Notes under the pieces: model-generated
What the model was told of the DNA's origin: nothing
The model's input: the letters and a program-made list of their open reading frames with translations, nothing else
Database searches by the model: none
Made by a program: the position numbers and the translations under genes
In this document: piece by piece, positions 1 through 9,405 of the stretch
Position numbering within the stretch: the stretch's first letter is position 1
How the letters are laid out: every line of letters begins with the position of its first letter
From: Parietichytrium sp. I65-24A
Taxonomy: Eukaryota > Sar > Bigyra > Thraustochytrida > Thraustochytriidae
NCBI GenBank assembly: GCA_012862575.1
Contig: BLSF01000018.1
Location: 580,075 to 644,074 of the forward strand
Length of the DNA: 64,000 bases
Direction of reading: 5' to 3'

Positions 1-2252
1 TCTGAATATTATTCTGACTGCGACTTCTGATTCCTGGAGTTTGATGACCAAGTTGATACACTTCGCGTTTCTTCCTACTCTTTTCCGCCAACTTGGATCC
101 CCTCTGCAGAGGGAATGGGCGATCATAGAACGCGGTTTTGGCAGGCCACTGCGTTGTTGGAATGGCACTAATGTCACCGCTGCGTCGTGGAGCCAGCGAA
201 GGGACCGCGACCGCGACATCCACGCCATTTCCAATGCGGACACTCAAGAGTCTCGGTTGAACTACAGTACCTCTGCTGTGCGTGTGGCCGTCAACTCATC
301 TCAAGTCGGCGAGAAGCTAGTGCTCAAGACTGCGCGCAATGCTGCGTCAGTGAGTCTGTGCAAGGTTGGGGGTTCAAAAAATTTCAACTGCTCGCTTCAA
401 GCTCGCTCGCGCATTTCTTGGGAGACGCAAGTTGTAGGAAGGACAGAAAATAGCGAAACGAAAAACGGAAGAAACGATGCGGACTGCTCGTGTGACTGAC
501 GAGAGCCTCTCTCTGAGCACAGAGTGGGAACAAGGATGAACAAGGACGTTGGACGTTGTAGCATATTCCTGGACCCATCGATGATGATGCGTTCACCCGG
601 ACAAAAGCACAAAGTCAGGTCCGCCAAAAGCGACTGCAAGAGTGGCGGGGCTCCTCGGTTGCGAGCGAGTTGAAGGCCGGGAAAAGTCCAAGGTCCCTCC
701 GATTGCCATGGAACATAAAAATCCAGCTTCCTGATCAGCCTGCTCGGACAGGCGATGATGGTACGGGCGGGTACTGAGTACGCGGATACTCTCAGGTTTC
801 TCTGCCTCTCTCACGCAGGCAGCACAACGAAAGCACGCAAGCCAAGTTGCGACCCCAAAGGCTCGCCATCATTCAGACTGTTGCGTTCGCGATTCTGTGT
901 GGTACCCAAGTCATTCCAAGACCCTGCGATCAAACATGAGTTTCGCGAGATAAATATTACAAGTCCTGCGCTGGCCACTCGTAATGATTCCTATTGTCGC
1001 AATGCCTCACCTCAACCTACTGGTAAATTTTTAGCCGAGACTACTTCCCTACACTTAGGTTAGGACAATTTTATCGAAGTCAGTAGGCGATAGGCACCGA
1101 GTATTAGCGTTCTGGGTACATAGAGATCGCCGAGTGCCTCACTCGTCGCTGCTAGTCTGGATAGTGACTACTGGTAATGTAAGGTTGGGCATAGATATCT
1201 ATCGTCCTCAATGTCTTGCAACTTGCTTGTTTGTTGAATTTTCTTGTTGCCACTGGCAATGTTGCCACTGTTGCCACTGCCTTGGCAGATCAGATCAAAT
1301 GAAATGAACGCGACGATCACTGCCATAGGCTAGCTGCCTGGGAAACTCTTCGGAATGAACGCTTGCGTCTCTTGCCTCCTTTGAAAGAATGGAAAAGACT
1401 GAAATCTGTGAAATGGGATGACAGGCGGGCAGTCCTATTCGAGAGGGTACACACTTTCTCTGTCATGCATGAACTCAGGCAATTCCTGTGAAATGCGATG
1501 TCAAAGGCAACCATTGCAAGTTTAGTCCCGCGTGGGTCCGGCCTCAAACGTAGTACTTTGGCGGCATGGTCACGGTGGGCGAGCCGGTACCGGTAAGCGA
1601 ACGGTTACTGCAAACTGGAGCCTCAAGCATGCCATGATTACCGACTGCGTGCGGGCAGGCAAGTCCGTTTAGACAAAAGCGCGCGGGGTTGGTTATGGTT
1701 GGTGACATCTCAAGCAACGCGGAGCTGCACCTTGGAGAACTGCAAGGATTGGAGCTGTCAGAGCAAGCAAGGGTGGTCAAGATGGCTTCGCGCAAAAGTG
1801 TACTGCGGGAGGTGGTGCTTGCGAGACTGGTGCGATACTTGAGGAGTGAGAGGACAAGGCAAGGCTTTGCGAGCTTTGTCGTGCTTCTTTGGGCTTGCTA
1901 TGTTCGCCTCAAGCTCTGAGAAGTGCGATGAACCCCACCACTGACGACCGTCCACTCATTCGAGCCTTCTCAGCATTATTACATCACGCCGAGACTGTGG
2001 ATCCACGCGTTGTCATCCCCAACTTGCAAAACTGTGGCAGTTGGCTGCCGCGCCGTGGCAAGGGGGTCGACACCCTCTTCACGAGAGCAGGCCGTGACCT
2101 TTGTACTGTGATTTATATTTTTATGTTTTGGCTTGACAGTGTGAGTTTAAATATAAAGTGATTCGAAATTTTTACTTGAAAACGAACATCTGTGAGACAG
2201 GATTTGATTGTCAAACGCGAGTGTCAGTGTCCGTCCGAACAGTGCCTATGAG
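1..2252. other. Intergenic region, no supportable gene
   Basis: I see no convincing gene here. Open frames of up to about 150 codons overlap on both strands, lack recognisable domains, and several begin only at non-ATG codons. The stretch contains a small GTTGCCACT tandem repeat near 1246-1280, a CCGGTACCGGTA palindromic motif near 1584-1595, and a GTACTGAGTAC motif at 771-781. The rightmost part is the 3' flank of the cyclase-family gene that ends at 2253. Confidence 0.6.
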
Positions 2253-3149
2253 CTACTTTTTCGGCACCAGAGCGAAGACGTTGACTGGCATAGCGGTCGC
2301 GCCCTTGAACTTTGGCGGGTTAACGACAAGAGGAAACTTGTACTTTTTGAGCGAGTTACAAGCTTCTCCAATCGCCTCCATGTTCAAGTTTTCAACGATG
2401 TAGATACCGTTATCAGGGATCAAGATCCGGTGAACTGCGAAGACGCTTTCGGCCGTCTTGAATTCCAGAGTAAGGGTGTCGCCTCCAACCAGGAACACCT
2501 TCTTGTCAGCCAACCAGTTTGCAGCCTCCGCACCGATACCTGGTGTGTCGGCACTGTATTTAGTTGGGTCACTTTTGAAGAACTGCCCGTATCCGCTCCT
2601 GATCAAGATTGAATCCCCAGCCCTGATCTTCGTGTTGCCTTGAAACTTGGCGGTGTTTTCAAGGTCAGCTGCAGTAATTTCGTAACCAGGCTCCAGAGCA
2701 TCCACCTTCTTGTAGCGTGCAACGTCCAAGAGAACTGCTCGGTTGATGTACTTTTCAGCCGGGTATTCAGTGATATCAAGCTTGGTCAATCCATACTCTC
2801 CGGTCGCGTCTTTTGCGTTGATTCCTCCGTAGAGAATCGATTCACCTTCGGAGTTGACGTGGCCAATGTGTCCTAACGCGTCGATTGTAGGGGCCCCGTG
2901 CTGCCCACTGAAATACATCTTCTCCGAGGCAAACGAGAGCGATGGGATGTTGAACCCAAGGGATTCCTCATGTGTGATGGCCCAGCTGATGGAGTATTGC
3001 TCATTGAATCCCACAAGAGGTGACTCCGGCTCCCACACGTGGTTCAAGTCGACGACACTTGCCAACTCATCCATGAGATCCCAGTTAAAATTGGGCCGCT
3101 TTCCGCTCGCCGCTCCAGCAAGCGCCGCAAGCAATACGATAGTGCGCAT
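2253..3149 (-). CDS. Secreted cyclase-family (kynurenine formamidase/isatin hydrolase-like) protein
   Basis: This 298-residue protein belongs to the putative cyclase fold (PF04199), which contains metal-dependent amide and ester hydrolases such as bacterial kynurenine formamidase. Residues 1-16 form a short signal peptide (hydrophobic, ending AASG), so the protein probably enters the secretory pathway. Family marks seen are DLNHVWEPESP (about 35-45), QHGAPTIDALGH (83-94), GDSILIRSGYGQFF (about 178-191) and VGGDTLTLE near the C-terminus. In active members the metal is held by HxGTHxDxxxH. Here His84, Asp90 and His94 line up, but the second His is Thr88 and the GT pair is Ala-Pro. Catalysis may therefore be lost or altered. 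ATG is the first codon of the signal peptide. Family membership is firm; the substrate is unknown. Confidence 0.82.
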   Translation of the reverse strand: MRTIVLLAALAGAASGKRPNFNWDLMDELASVVDLNHVWEPESPLVGFNEQYSISWAITHEESLGFNIPSLSFASEKMYFSGQHGAPTIDALGHIGHVNSEGESILYGGINAKDATGEYGLTKLDITEYPAEKYINRAVLLDVARYKKVDALEPGYEITAADLENTAKFQGNTKIRAGDSILIRSGYGQFFKSDPTKYSADTPGIGAEAANWLADKKVFLVGGDTLTLEFKTAESVFAVHRILIPDNGIYIVENLNMEAIGEACNSLKKYKFPLVVNPPKFKGATAMPVNVFALVPKK

Positions 3150-4061
3150 TTTTCGAATCGCTTTTCCTCTTCCCTTTTCGATGACTGCAAGACGGGCTCA
3201 ACTCAATCGCGATCCAACCTGCAACCAAGTTGGGTGTCTGCCAGTCTGCGAGATCCGCCCTCCGCCCTCCGCCGACGCTAACTAGCCCTCCCCTATAATG
3301 GCAGTCTCTTCTACTTAAGCCACAAGAAGAAAAAACACGCATCTTCTCGCTCTCCTTCATTGAGGCCCCCCCCCACCACACGCAACAATAACATCTTTTA
3401 TGTTTGGTATGTCAGGTCCTGTGAACAGACAGACAACTGAGCCGCTTGGACTCGAACGGGTCAGTTGGAGTGCGCCTTTTCAAAATTCACTCATGCACTA
3501 GAAGGCTTTCTTTAAATCTTCTTTTTCTTTTCTCTTTTTGTACAAATAAAAATATTGTCCAAAAGTGTTCCTCAATGAGCATGTTCTGCAAGTAATCCAA
3601 GTGTTCAAAGTAATTTCTGTTAAGGGGAGTTGCCCGTTTGATAAAGTTACTACTAGTACTGACAGCCACAGGACTCGCACGAATACGCTACTAGAAAGAA
3701 GAGATCGCCAAGATCCTCCACAAGGTGTTTCTATTGCGGGTGCTAGCCAAATGGGTGTGCACTAAGTGCTGCCAATGTACTCTCCACGTAGCACTAAAGT
3801 GGCATATCATACCCATGGCGTTGAGCGTGAGACTCTTAGTCGTGAATAACGTTTATCTGTGAGAGTCAAGACGCTTTCGCGTAAGATTGGCGCCACTTGA
3901 GTGTAAAGTACAGGTAGGAGAGGAGGTTGAACCATGTTGAACCTTCGAGTTCAGATCTCTTTCTGAATTTTGAATTCTCTCGCCAATTGTTTTTTCGAGT
4001 GTGGTGTCCGAAGCTCTCCTCAGAACATGGCAAAGGCGGCGCTATGTGGACAAAATTTCTA

Positions 4062-4118
4062 CCTCTAGCTAGAGGCTAGCTAGGCTCGCAACGCCTCCAC
4101 TAGCTCTAGAGCTAGCTT
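4062..4118. repeat. Cluster of perfect short palindromes (AGCT/CTAG-rich)
   Basis: CCTCTAGCTAGAGG at 4062-4075 and CTAGCTCTAGAGCTAG at 4100-4115 are each perfect palindromes. They share the words CTAGCT and AGCTAG, so the two halves can also pair with each other across the short spacer. No coding capacity is seen. It could form a cruciform or hairpin; its role is unknown. Confidence 0.6.
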
Positions 4119-6216
4119 GGCAGTTGAAAGTGCCTACCCTTTGTTGCAAACACAAGAATTTTTATCAGAATCAGATCATGCGACTGCTAGCCGCCGCACG
4201 TTCAGGAGCATCCTGAGCCTTTGCACAAGAATGAATAGCACAAAAACCCACGCTCAAATTTGCAAATTGCACAACAGTGAATAAATTTTACAGTTAATCC
4301 CCAAGTCGGGAAAAGTAGACCGGTGAATTCTCGTTTCCCCGAGTCAGGGGCGCTCTTCTCTTCTCACTGTTGCGGACGACACGCACATTGCATCCATTTC
4401 ATCACATCGATTCAATGGTCACCCGTTGGCCCTGGCCGAATGCAAACATCAGAGACCCAGCGTTCACTGTCAAAGTGGATGACGGTATGTTCAATTCCCG
4501 AGGCAATAGCAAGCGTTATTTGGACGCGGAGCGTCATACTCTCATGACAACCCCTGCGTGCTGCGCGTGGATCAAAATAGCAATTCTAAGCTGGAGCAGC
4601 TTCGATGGACGGTTTCATACCCCCATTGACTGTTGCCGAGTGGCTGTGAACCTACCTTCCGACCGCCTATCAATTGCGGGAAGAATCGATAGACTACCGG
4701 TATTTGAGATGTCGATGAAATAGGAAACAATGGGAAATCAAGAGCGACAGTTACATGACAGCACACCGCGCCCGCACATTTTCGCGGGTGTCTGTCTTCG
4801 AATACTTACTAGCTGACGAGCCCTTTCTGATGCCGAAAGCGGATGGACAAGTCGCTATTATTCCTTTCTAATTGGAGGCCTCGGGGTCCAATCAGGGTTT
4901 TATCTGGAGTGCTTAGTTACTGGTGCTGCCAGGTCGCTCATTTCACTCCAAAAGCGACCGCCAAATCAAAAGGCGCCAAGAGCAAGAAGAATTGGCGCGA
5001 ATTAAAAGTTGGGGTAGTGCGCTGATGGAGCATGCAGATCCGAACACATGTCGCGGTGCTGCGGCGCTGCGAGAGCGAGAAGAGTTAAAGGCTTGGCTAT
5101 TGCATGGCCTGAGTTCGATCTCGGCAATGTGTGAACCTTCGATGCGTTCAGGCGAGGTTGTACGCGGCTTGGTTTGGGCAACGAAAACTTGGGTGGTCGG
5201 ATGCACAGAAAACGAATGACTTGCCGACAAATATCGTGCCTGTACTTCTTTTCTTCGCTCTTCTTTTCAACATATATAAGATTCGCGACCACTGGCAGAT
5301 GTCGGAGTCATCGGACCTAAACTGCTCAACCCTTGGACATCCTTGAACCAAAACAAAACAAACTTGAACAAAAATGTGTTACCGGTACTGAGAACTACGA
5401 GTATTAGCCATCCGTAAAAAGCTTTACCTCGACTGCTAACCTGCTCGAGAGTCTGATGAATGTTCTATTTTATTCCTTGTTGTTCAGACCGCATTCGGCA
5501 CCCTCCTGATGCGGAAAGTTCCGGGAACAGATATAGGATAGCTTATGCACGGCCGAACTGAGCGTCAAACCCTTCTCTAAACGCTTCAAATGAATGAAAA
5601 TGATTTTTTTCTCTGATTATCGAGTTTTAAGGTACGCTATAAGAATTAAAATCACAGTTTTATCAAACTTTTCTTGCTGATTTCCGCTTCGCGCAACGGT
5701 TCTTGTGCGCACAATTCTCGGTAACCCTGCGAACCATTCCTTTCTTCTTTTTCAAATTTCCCTCTTACCTCCACGAAGGTATTAATAATTGTCATATTAG
5801 TAATAATAAATAGATAAGTAGTTTTAAAGCGCGGGCACTGACTTCTCCTGCTACCCAACCTCCTCCTCCCTCACTCCAGATTCCCGCAGCCCTATCTTAA
5901 TTTCTACCATCACCACACTAGCTTCCTCAATTTCACTACCAGCAAATCGCATATATACTCTCTAGTGTCCATCCAAGCATATCGCTCAACCAGACGAATC
6001 ACTAGCCTTTGCGAGGACCTTCCGTGCCACTACCAGCTAGAGCCCGCCAAGCCACTACTACTCTCCATACCCCTTCCCTACCCCTTCCTACTCCTCCAGC
6101 TAGCACTCATTGATTCTCTGTGAGAACCTCTCAGCTATCCACCACTACCCTCTTCTATCCCTAATATACCGGAGACTACTGCAGTTAAGCGGCTAGGCGA
6201 CGACTTAAGAGCGGCG

Positions 6217-6530
6217 TAAGATGCGCGGGAGGAGAGGGAAAAGAGGGAAAAGGAAGGATGCGAAAGAGAGAATGAGAGAAAATGAGAGACGGGCAAAGAG
6301 GAAGGAAGGAAACAAACAAACAGCACAACCAAACAACCAAACAACCAAACAACCAAACAAAAGGACAGGTCTTTGAGGAAAGTGGAACAAAGACCAAACC
6401 AATCAAAGGAGGCGATCAAAAGCAAAACCAAAAGCAAAACCAAAAGCAAAAGCAGAGAAGAGCAGATAAGAGCAGAGCAGAGCAACAAGAGCAACTTTCG
6501 TTCGTTCGTGAGTGAGTGAGTGAGCGAAGC
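6217..6530 (+). repeat. Purine-rich low-complexity leader with AACCAAAC and GTGA tracts
   Basis: The sense strand just ahead of the 6589 gene is almost free of T for about 270 bases: GGAGAGGGAAAAG-type sequence, then AACCAAAC tandem copies (about 6329-6360), then AAAGCAAAACC copies (about 6418-6450). It ends in a GTGAGTGAGTGAGTGAGCG tract at 6508-6526. It is probably the 5' leader. The GTGAGT words match a splice-donor consensus, and a CAG follows at about 6535-6538. Confidence 0.6.
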
Positions 6531-6588
6531 AAGCGCAGGTTGTTGTGTTTGAGAAGTAGGAGCTGGGAGAAAGAACTGAAGGCGCAGG

Positions 6589-8655
6589 ATGAAGCGGCAG
6601 TTGGGCGAGGAGAGCGAGGAGAAGAGCGAAAAGGGCGACGATGAGAGCAGGGGCAAGCGGCCAAAGAAGAAGGAGATCAAGGCTGGGTCAGGTTTCGACA
6701 CGAGATGGCGCTTCAAAGTGGAACCTCAGCCGCCAAAGTTTCCCTTCAAGGATGAGTATTTTGACCTCAATGTGTACCTGGTAGACCAAGATGGGGTGCC
6801 CAAGGCCAATTACGAGGTTCCCATTCTGCTAGATCTGTTCGTGGAAGGGGAGAGTGTGCCAGTGTGCAACTCCAACATACAAGGGTCCAACTCTGTTGAT
6901 ATTGACCCGAAAACACCTGCTGTGATTGATAAAACGGGCTGTGCAAAGCTCCGCGTCAAAGTGTGCGAGCTGAGCATGAACAGGAATAACCGCAAATTCT
7001 GCTTCGTCGTCAAGCGCAAACCCGGCCCGCGAGGGGACCTCCCGAGGGAGATCAACCCCGTGATGACCCGTGCGATGCTTGTCGTTAACTCTCATATCAA
7101 GATCCTCAACGAACTTCCTGAGGTTTGGTACAAAGACCAAGGCGGCAAGGACAAATGCCTCGAAATTGATTTGGAGCTTCGGGGTCCGCACGGCGTGGTA
7201 ACGGGGCAGGAGGTTCCGGTCAAATGTGTGCTCCTTTACGAGGACTACCAGCAGGTGATCAATCAAGATATTCTTCAGCCGAGCTTGACAACAAGCATGT
7301 CCATCTCGAAGAGCGGTCGCTCGCAGATTCGCGTCCGAATAGAAGATGTGTCCAAGAACCACCAGAGCAAATCTTTTCGTATCAAGGTTGAGGCGGATAA
7401 CACCTTAAGTCCGATTCACTACGACAAGTCGCCAGATATAAGTTCCCCGATCCTTACTCGAAGTAAACTGAACAGAAGACAAAAGCTGAAACTAGCCTTG
7501 CAGAGCGAAGACACATTGAAGGGAGAAGAGGCTATTGCAGTAGCTGCCATCAAGGCCCAGCAGCTCAAGGCCGCCCAGGATGCAAACAAGCACATCGGAG
7601 GTCCTGCCGTTCCGCTCCCAAAAGACGGCACTCCACAGCCACAGGTAGACGACTTCAGCAGATTCACACCGGAGGTTGCCACCGCACTGTGGTGCCAAAG
7701 CGCTCGGAATGCGATGGCCACTTTATCCACTGTTCTTGCGCAGTTCGTACAAAGCTTTGACAGACAGATCGCTCCGCACACCAAGGCGATCCTTGAGCGC
7801 GAGAGCGAGAGCAACCAGCTCTGCTCACAAGTCCTGTATGGTGAAAATACGAACGGAGCATTTAGTCGCGGTCAGTCGTCCATTCGCTCCCACGTGCAGT
7901 CAAACGGCTCAAACCATCTGATTAGCAGTCAGTCAAACTCCAACGGAGTGGAACATGTCGGAGTTCCCTCCCTTTTACCTTCCGAGTCGGTCACTTCAAC
8001 TGCTTCAAACGGCCAGCAAGATATTAACCCCCGTCCTCCACAGGATGCAGATCTGAGCAGAAGCATTTCCTGTGCCAGCCAAGGTATGGCGCAGCTTATG
8101 CGCGGAAGTACGCTGCTGTTCCGCAGTCTTTCAGGAGCGTTCAACAACGATCCAAACCAGAATCTGAACTTGAACTATGACGGCCCACCAGAGTTCAATC
8201 GCGAATTTTCAATTCTATCCCTCGGCATCCAGGACGACAACTTCAACATGGGAGGGTCTCGCGGCATGAGCGCCCCAAGACAGAATTCGCTTGCCCTTCG
8301 AGACGATCTTGAGCTTCCAGAAATGATCAAACGATTCAAAAGCAACGGCAGCTCTCAAGTCAGTTATATTCTCAAGCAAGTTTACAAGACGGAAACTGGT
8401 GGCAAAGGCGTCCCCGCATTCGACTCGGACCGGCGGCTAGTGGGATTTTACTCGCAGACTGAGCCAGGTATCGTGAGCTTTCGAGACCTTCAAAACTTTT
8501 TCTCCGGGGAGGAGAACATACAATACCATTACCGCATGTGCGACTCACAGTTCCAGCAACACCTCGCACGGGGTTCCAACTTGGTCTACCCGATTTCTGG
8601 CCAAAAGGATGGCTATGAAGCTGCCAGAGAAGTTTTCCAGAGTGTTTCACCCTAG
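6589..8655 (+). CDS. Nuclear-type protein with two tandem beta-sandwich repeats, family not recognised
   Basis: The 688-residue product is a single exon opening with ATG after a purine-rich leader. Residues 1-35 are highly charged and contain a basic nuclear-localisation-like patch (KRPKKKEIK). Two homologous segments follow, roughly 40-150 and 175-275. Each is rich in beta-strand pattern and ends alike, the second with RIEDVSKNHQSKSFRIKV, followed by SPILTRSKLNRRQK. The middle (about 300-560) is rich in Ser, Asn and Gln and looks disordered. The C-terminus is again more ordered. The doubled domain plus a basic tail suggests a DNA- or protein-binding regulator, but I do not recognise a named family and assign no function. 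Its strand and reading frame are clear and it is uninterrupted. Confidence 0.8.
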   Translation: MKRQLGEESEEKSEKGDDESRGKRPKKKEIKAGSGFDTRWRFKVEPQPPKFPFKDEYFDLNVYLVDQDGVPKANYEVPILLDLFVEGESVPVCNSNIQGSNSVDIDPKTPAVIDKTGCAKLRVKVCELSMNRNNRKFCFVVKRKPGPRGDLPREINPVMTRAMLVVNSHIKILNELPEVWYKDQGGKDKCLEIDLELRGPHGVVTGQEVPVKCVLLYEDYQQVINQDILQPSLTTSMSISKSGRSQIRVRIEDVSKNHQSKSFRIKVEADNTLSPIHYDKSPDISSPILTRSKLNRRQKLKLALQSEDTLKGEEAIAVAAIKAQQLKAAQDANKHIGGPAVPLPKDGTPQPQVDDFSRFTPEVATALWCQSARNAMATLSTVLAQFVQSFDRQIAPHTKAILERESESNQLCSQVLYGENTNGAFSRGQSSIRSHVQSNGSNHLISSQSNSNGVEHVGVPSLLPSESVTSTASNGQQDINPRPPQDADLSRSISCASQGMAQLMRGSTLLFRSLSGAFNNDPNQNLNLNYDGPPEFNREFSILSLGIQDDNFNMGGSRGMSAPRQNSLALRDDLELPEMIKRFKSNGSSQVSYILKQVYKTETGGKGVPAFDSDRRLVGFYSQTEPGIVSFRDLQNFFSGEENIQYHYRMCDSQFQQHLARGSNLVYPISGQKDGYEAAREVFQSVSP

Positions 8656-9405
8656 CCTTGCTAACAATCATCAAACGGATTTGCCTTCGCCAACAGAAAG
8701 CGAAGGAGAAAGAATGTGCGTCTGATACTTGTGCTTTTACTCATCCTGACCTTTAAAAACCAATCTTATTCACAGCTGCGTTTCTTTTTGACCTTGAAAG
8801 ACGTGAAGTTGCAATAGTCCCACTGCCAGTTCTGGTCGGCCGAGGTGTGCGATGCTGCCTACAACTGAACTTCTATGAGAAGAGCGGAGCGGAACATTTC
8901 CCGACCCCATCTCATCACTCTGCAGACTCCGCAAACTGCAGTATAGAATGGACCAAAGGGTCGCTCTAGCTCCCCGGGAACATCAGTACAGCCCCTTGTT
9001 TTTCTTCCTTTGTTTCCTTCTCCTTGGACCTTCTTTTCCCATCGTTTTATCTGCATCGTGCAGCATCGTGCAATCAATAATTCGGAATAAGAGCTCATTA
9101 GATCAGACGGTCTGTCTGAATAAAACTTTAACAGTGTTCCGCTGAAAAGGTGTGAGAAGGAGGAAGGGTGGCAAGGCGGGGCCACGCAGAGTTGCGGCGT
9201 CTTCAAGCATCTTCAGGCGCCACATCTCGAGCAAAATAAAGAAGCGTTTCGCAAAGAAAGCGAAAATCGGGTTCGAGAAAACCAGGGCTCGAGGGCAAAG
9301 GAGGCTTGAGGTCCTCGGGCATGGAGGGTTGGAAAAGAGCGAGAAACAGCGAGCGAAGAAAGCTGGACGACTTTGACGGCCACTGTGTTTTGTCACCTTA
9401 GCGCG
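8656..9405. other. Intergenic region with purine-rich leader of the transporter gene
   Basis: No gene is supported. The first part is the 3' flank of the preceding gene. From about 9150 to 9400 the plus strand is purine-rich, like other gene leaders in this window. A basic frame of about 74 codons at 9152-9376 opens only with GTG and looks like a consequence of that composition. Confidence 0.55.

Larger units (their letters stand above)
3150..6588. other. Long intergenic region / leaders of two divergent genes
   Basis: No gene could be supported in these 3.4 kb. The interval separates two divergently transcribed genes. It holds the dense palindromic TAG/AGCT cluster near 4062-4118, a T-rich stretch near 3505-3540, an ACCGGTACTGAG motif at 5381-5392, and from about 6217 a purine-rich leader that runs up to the next gene. 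The frame at 4923-5219 has no early ATG. Candidate exons cannot be excluded without transcript data. Confidence 0.55.

Noticed and set aside
41-499. 152-codon frame at the left edge
   Set aside because: No domain, overlapped by frames on both strands, composition unlike the clear genes.
1695-1919. Frame of about 74 codons with a hydrophobic tail
   Set aside because: Too short, no homology recognised, overlapped by minus-strand frames of equal length.
3440-3470. tRNA B-box-like CGTTCGAGTCC on the minus strand
   Set aside because: The flanking bases do not form a T-stem, and no acceptor or anticodon arms could be found.
4923-5219. Charged frame of 98 codons
   Set aside because: Opens with GTG, its only ATGs are late, and there is no recognisable family; it could be an exon but cannot be supported.
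6135-6716. 193-codon Ser/Leu/Phe-rich minus-strand frame
   Set aside because: It is the reverse of the purine-rich leader and N-terminus of the 6589 gene; its low complexity mirrors that tract.
9152-9376. Basic 74-codon frame ahead of the transporter
   Set aside because: Starts with GTG and is explained by the purine-rich leader.
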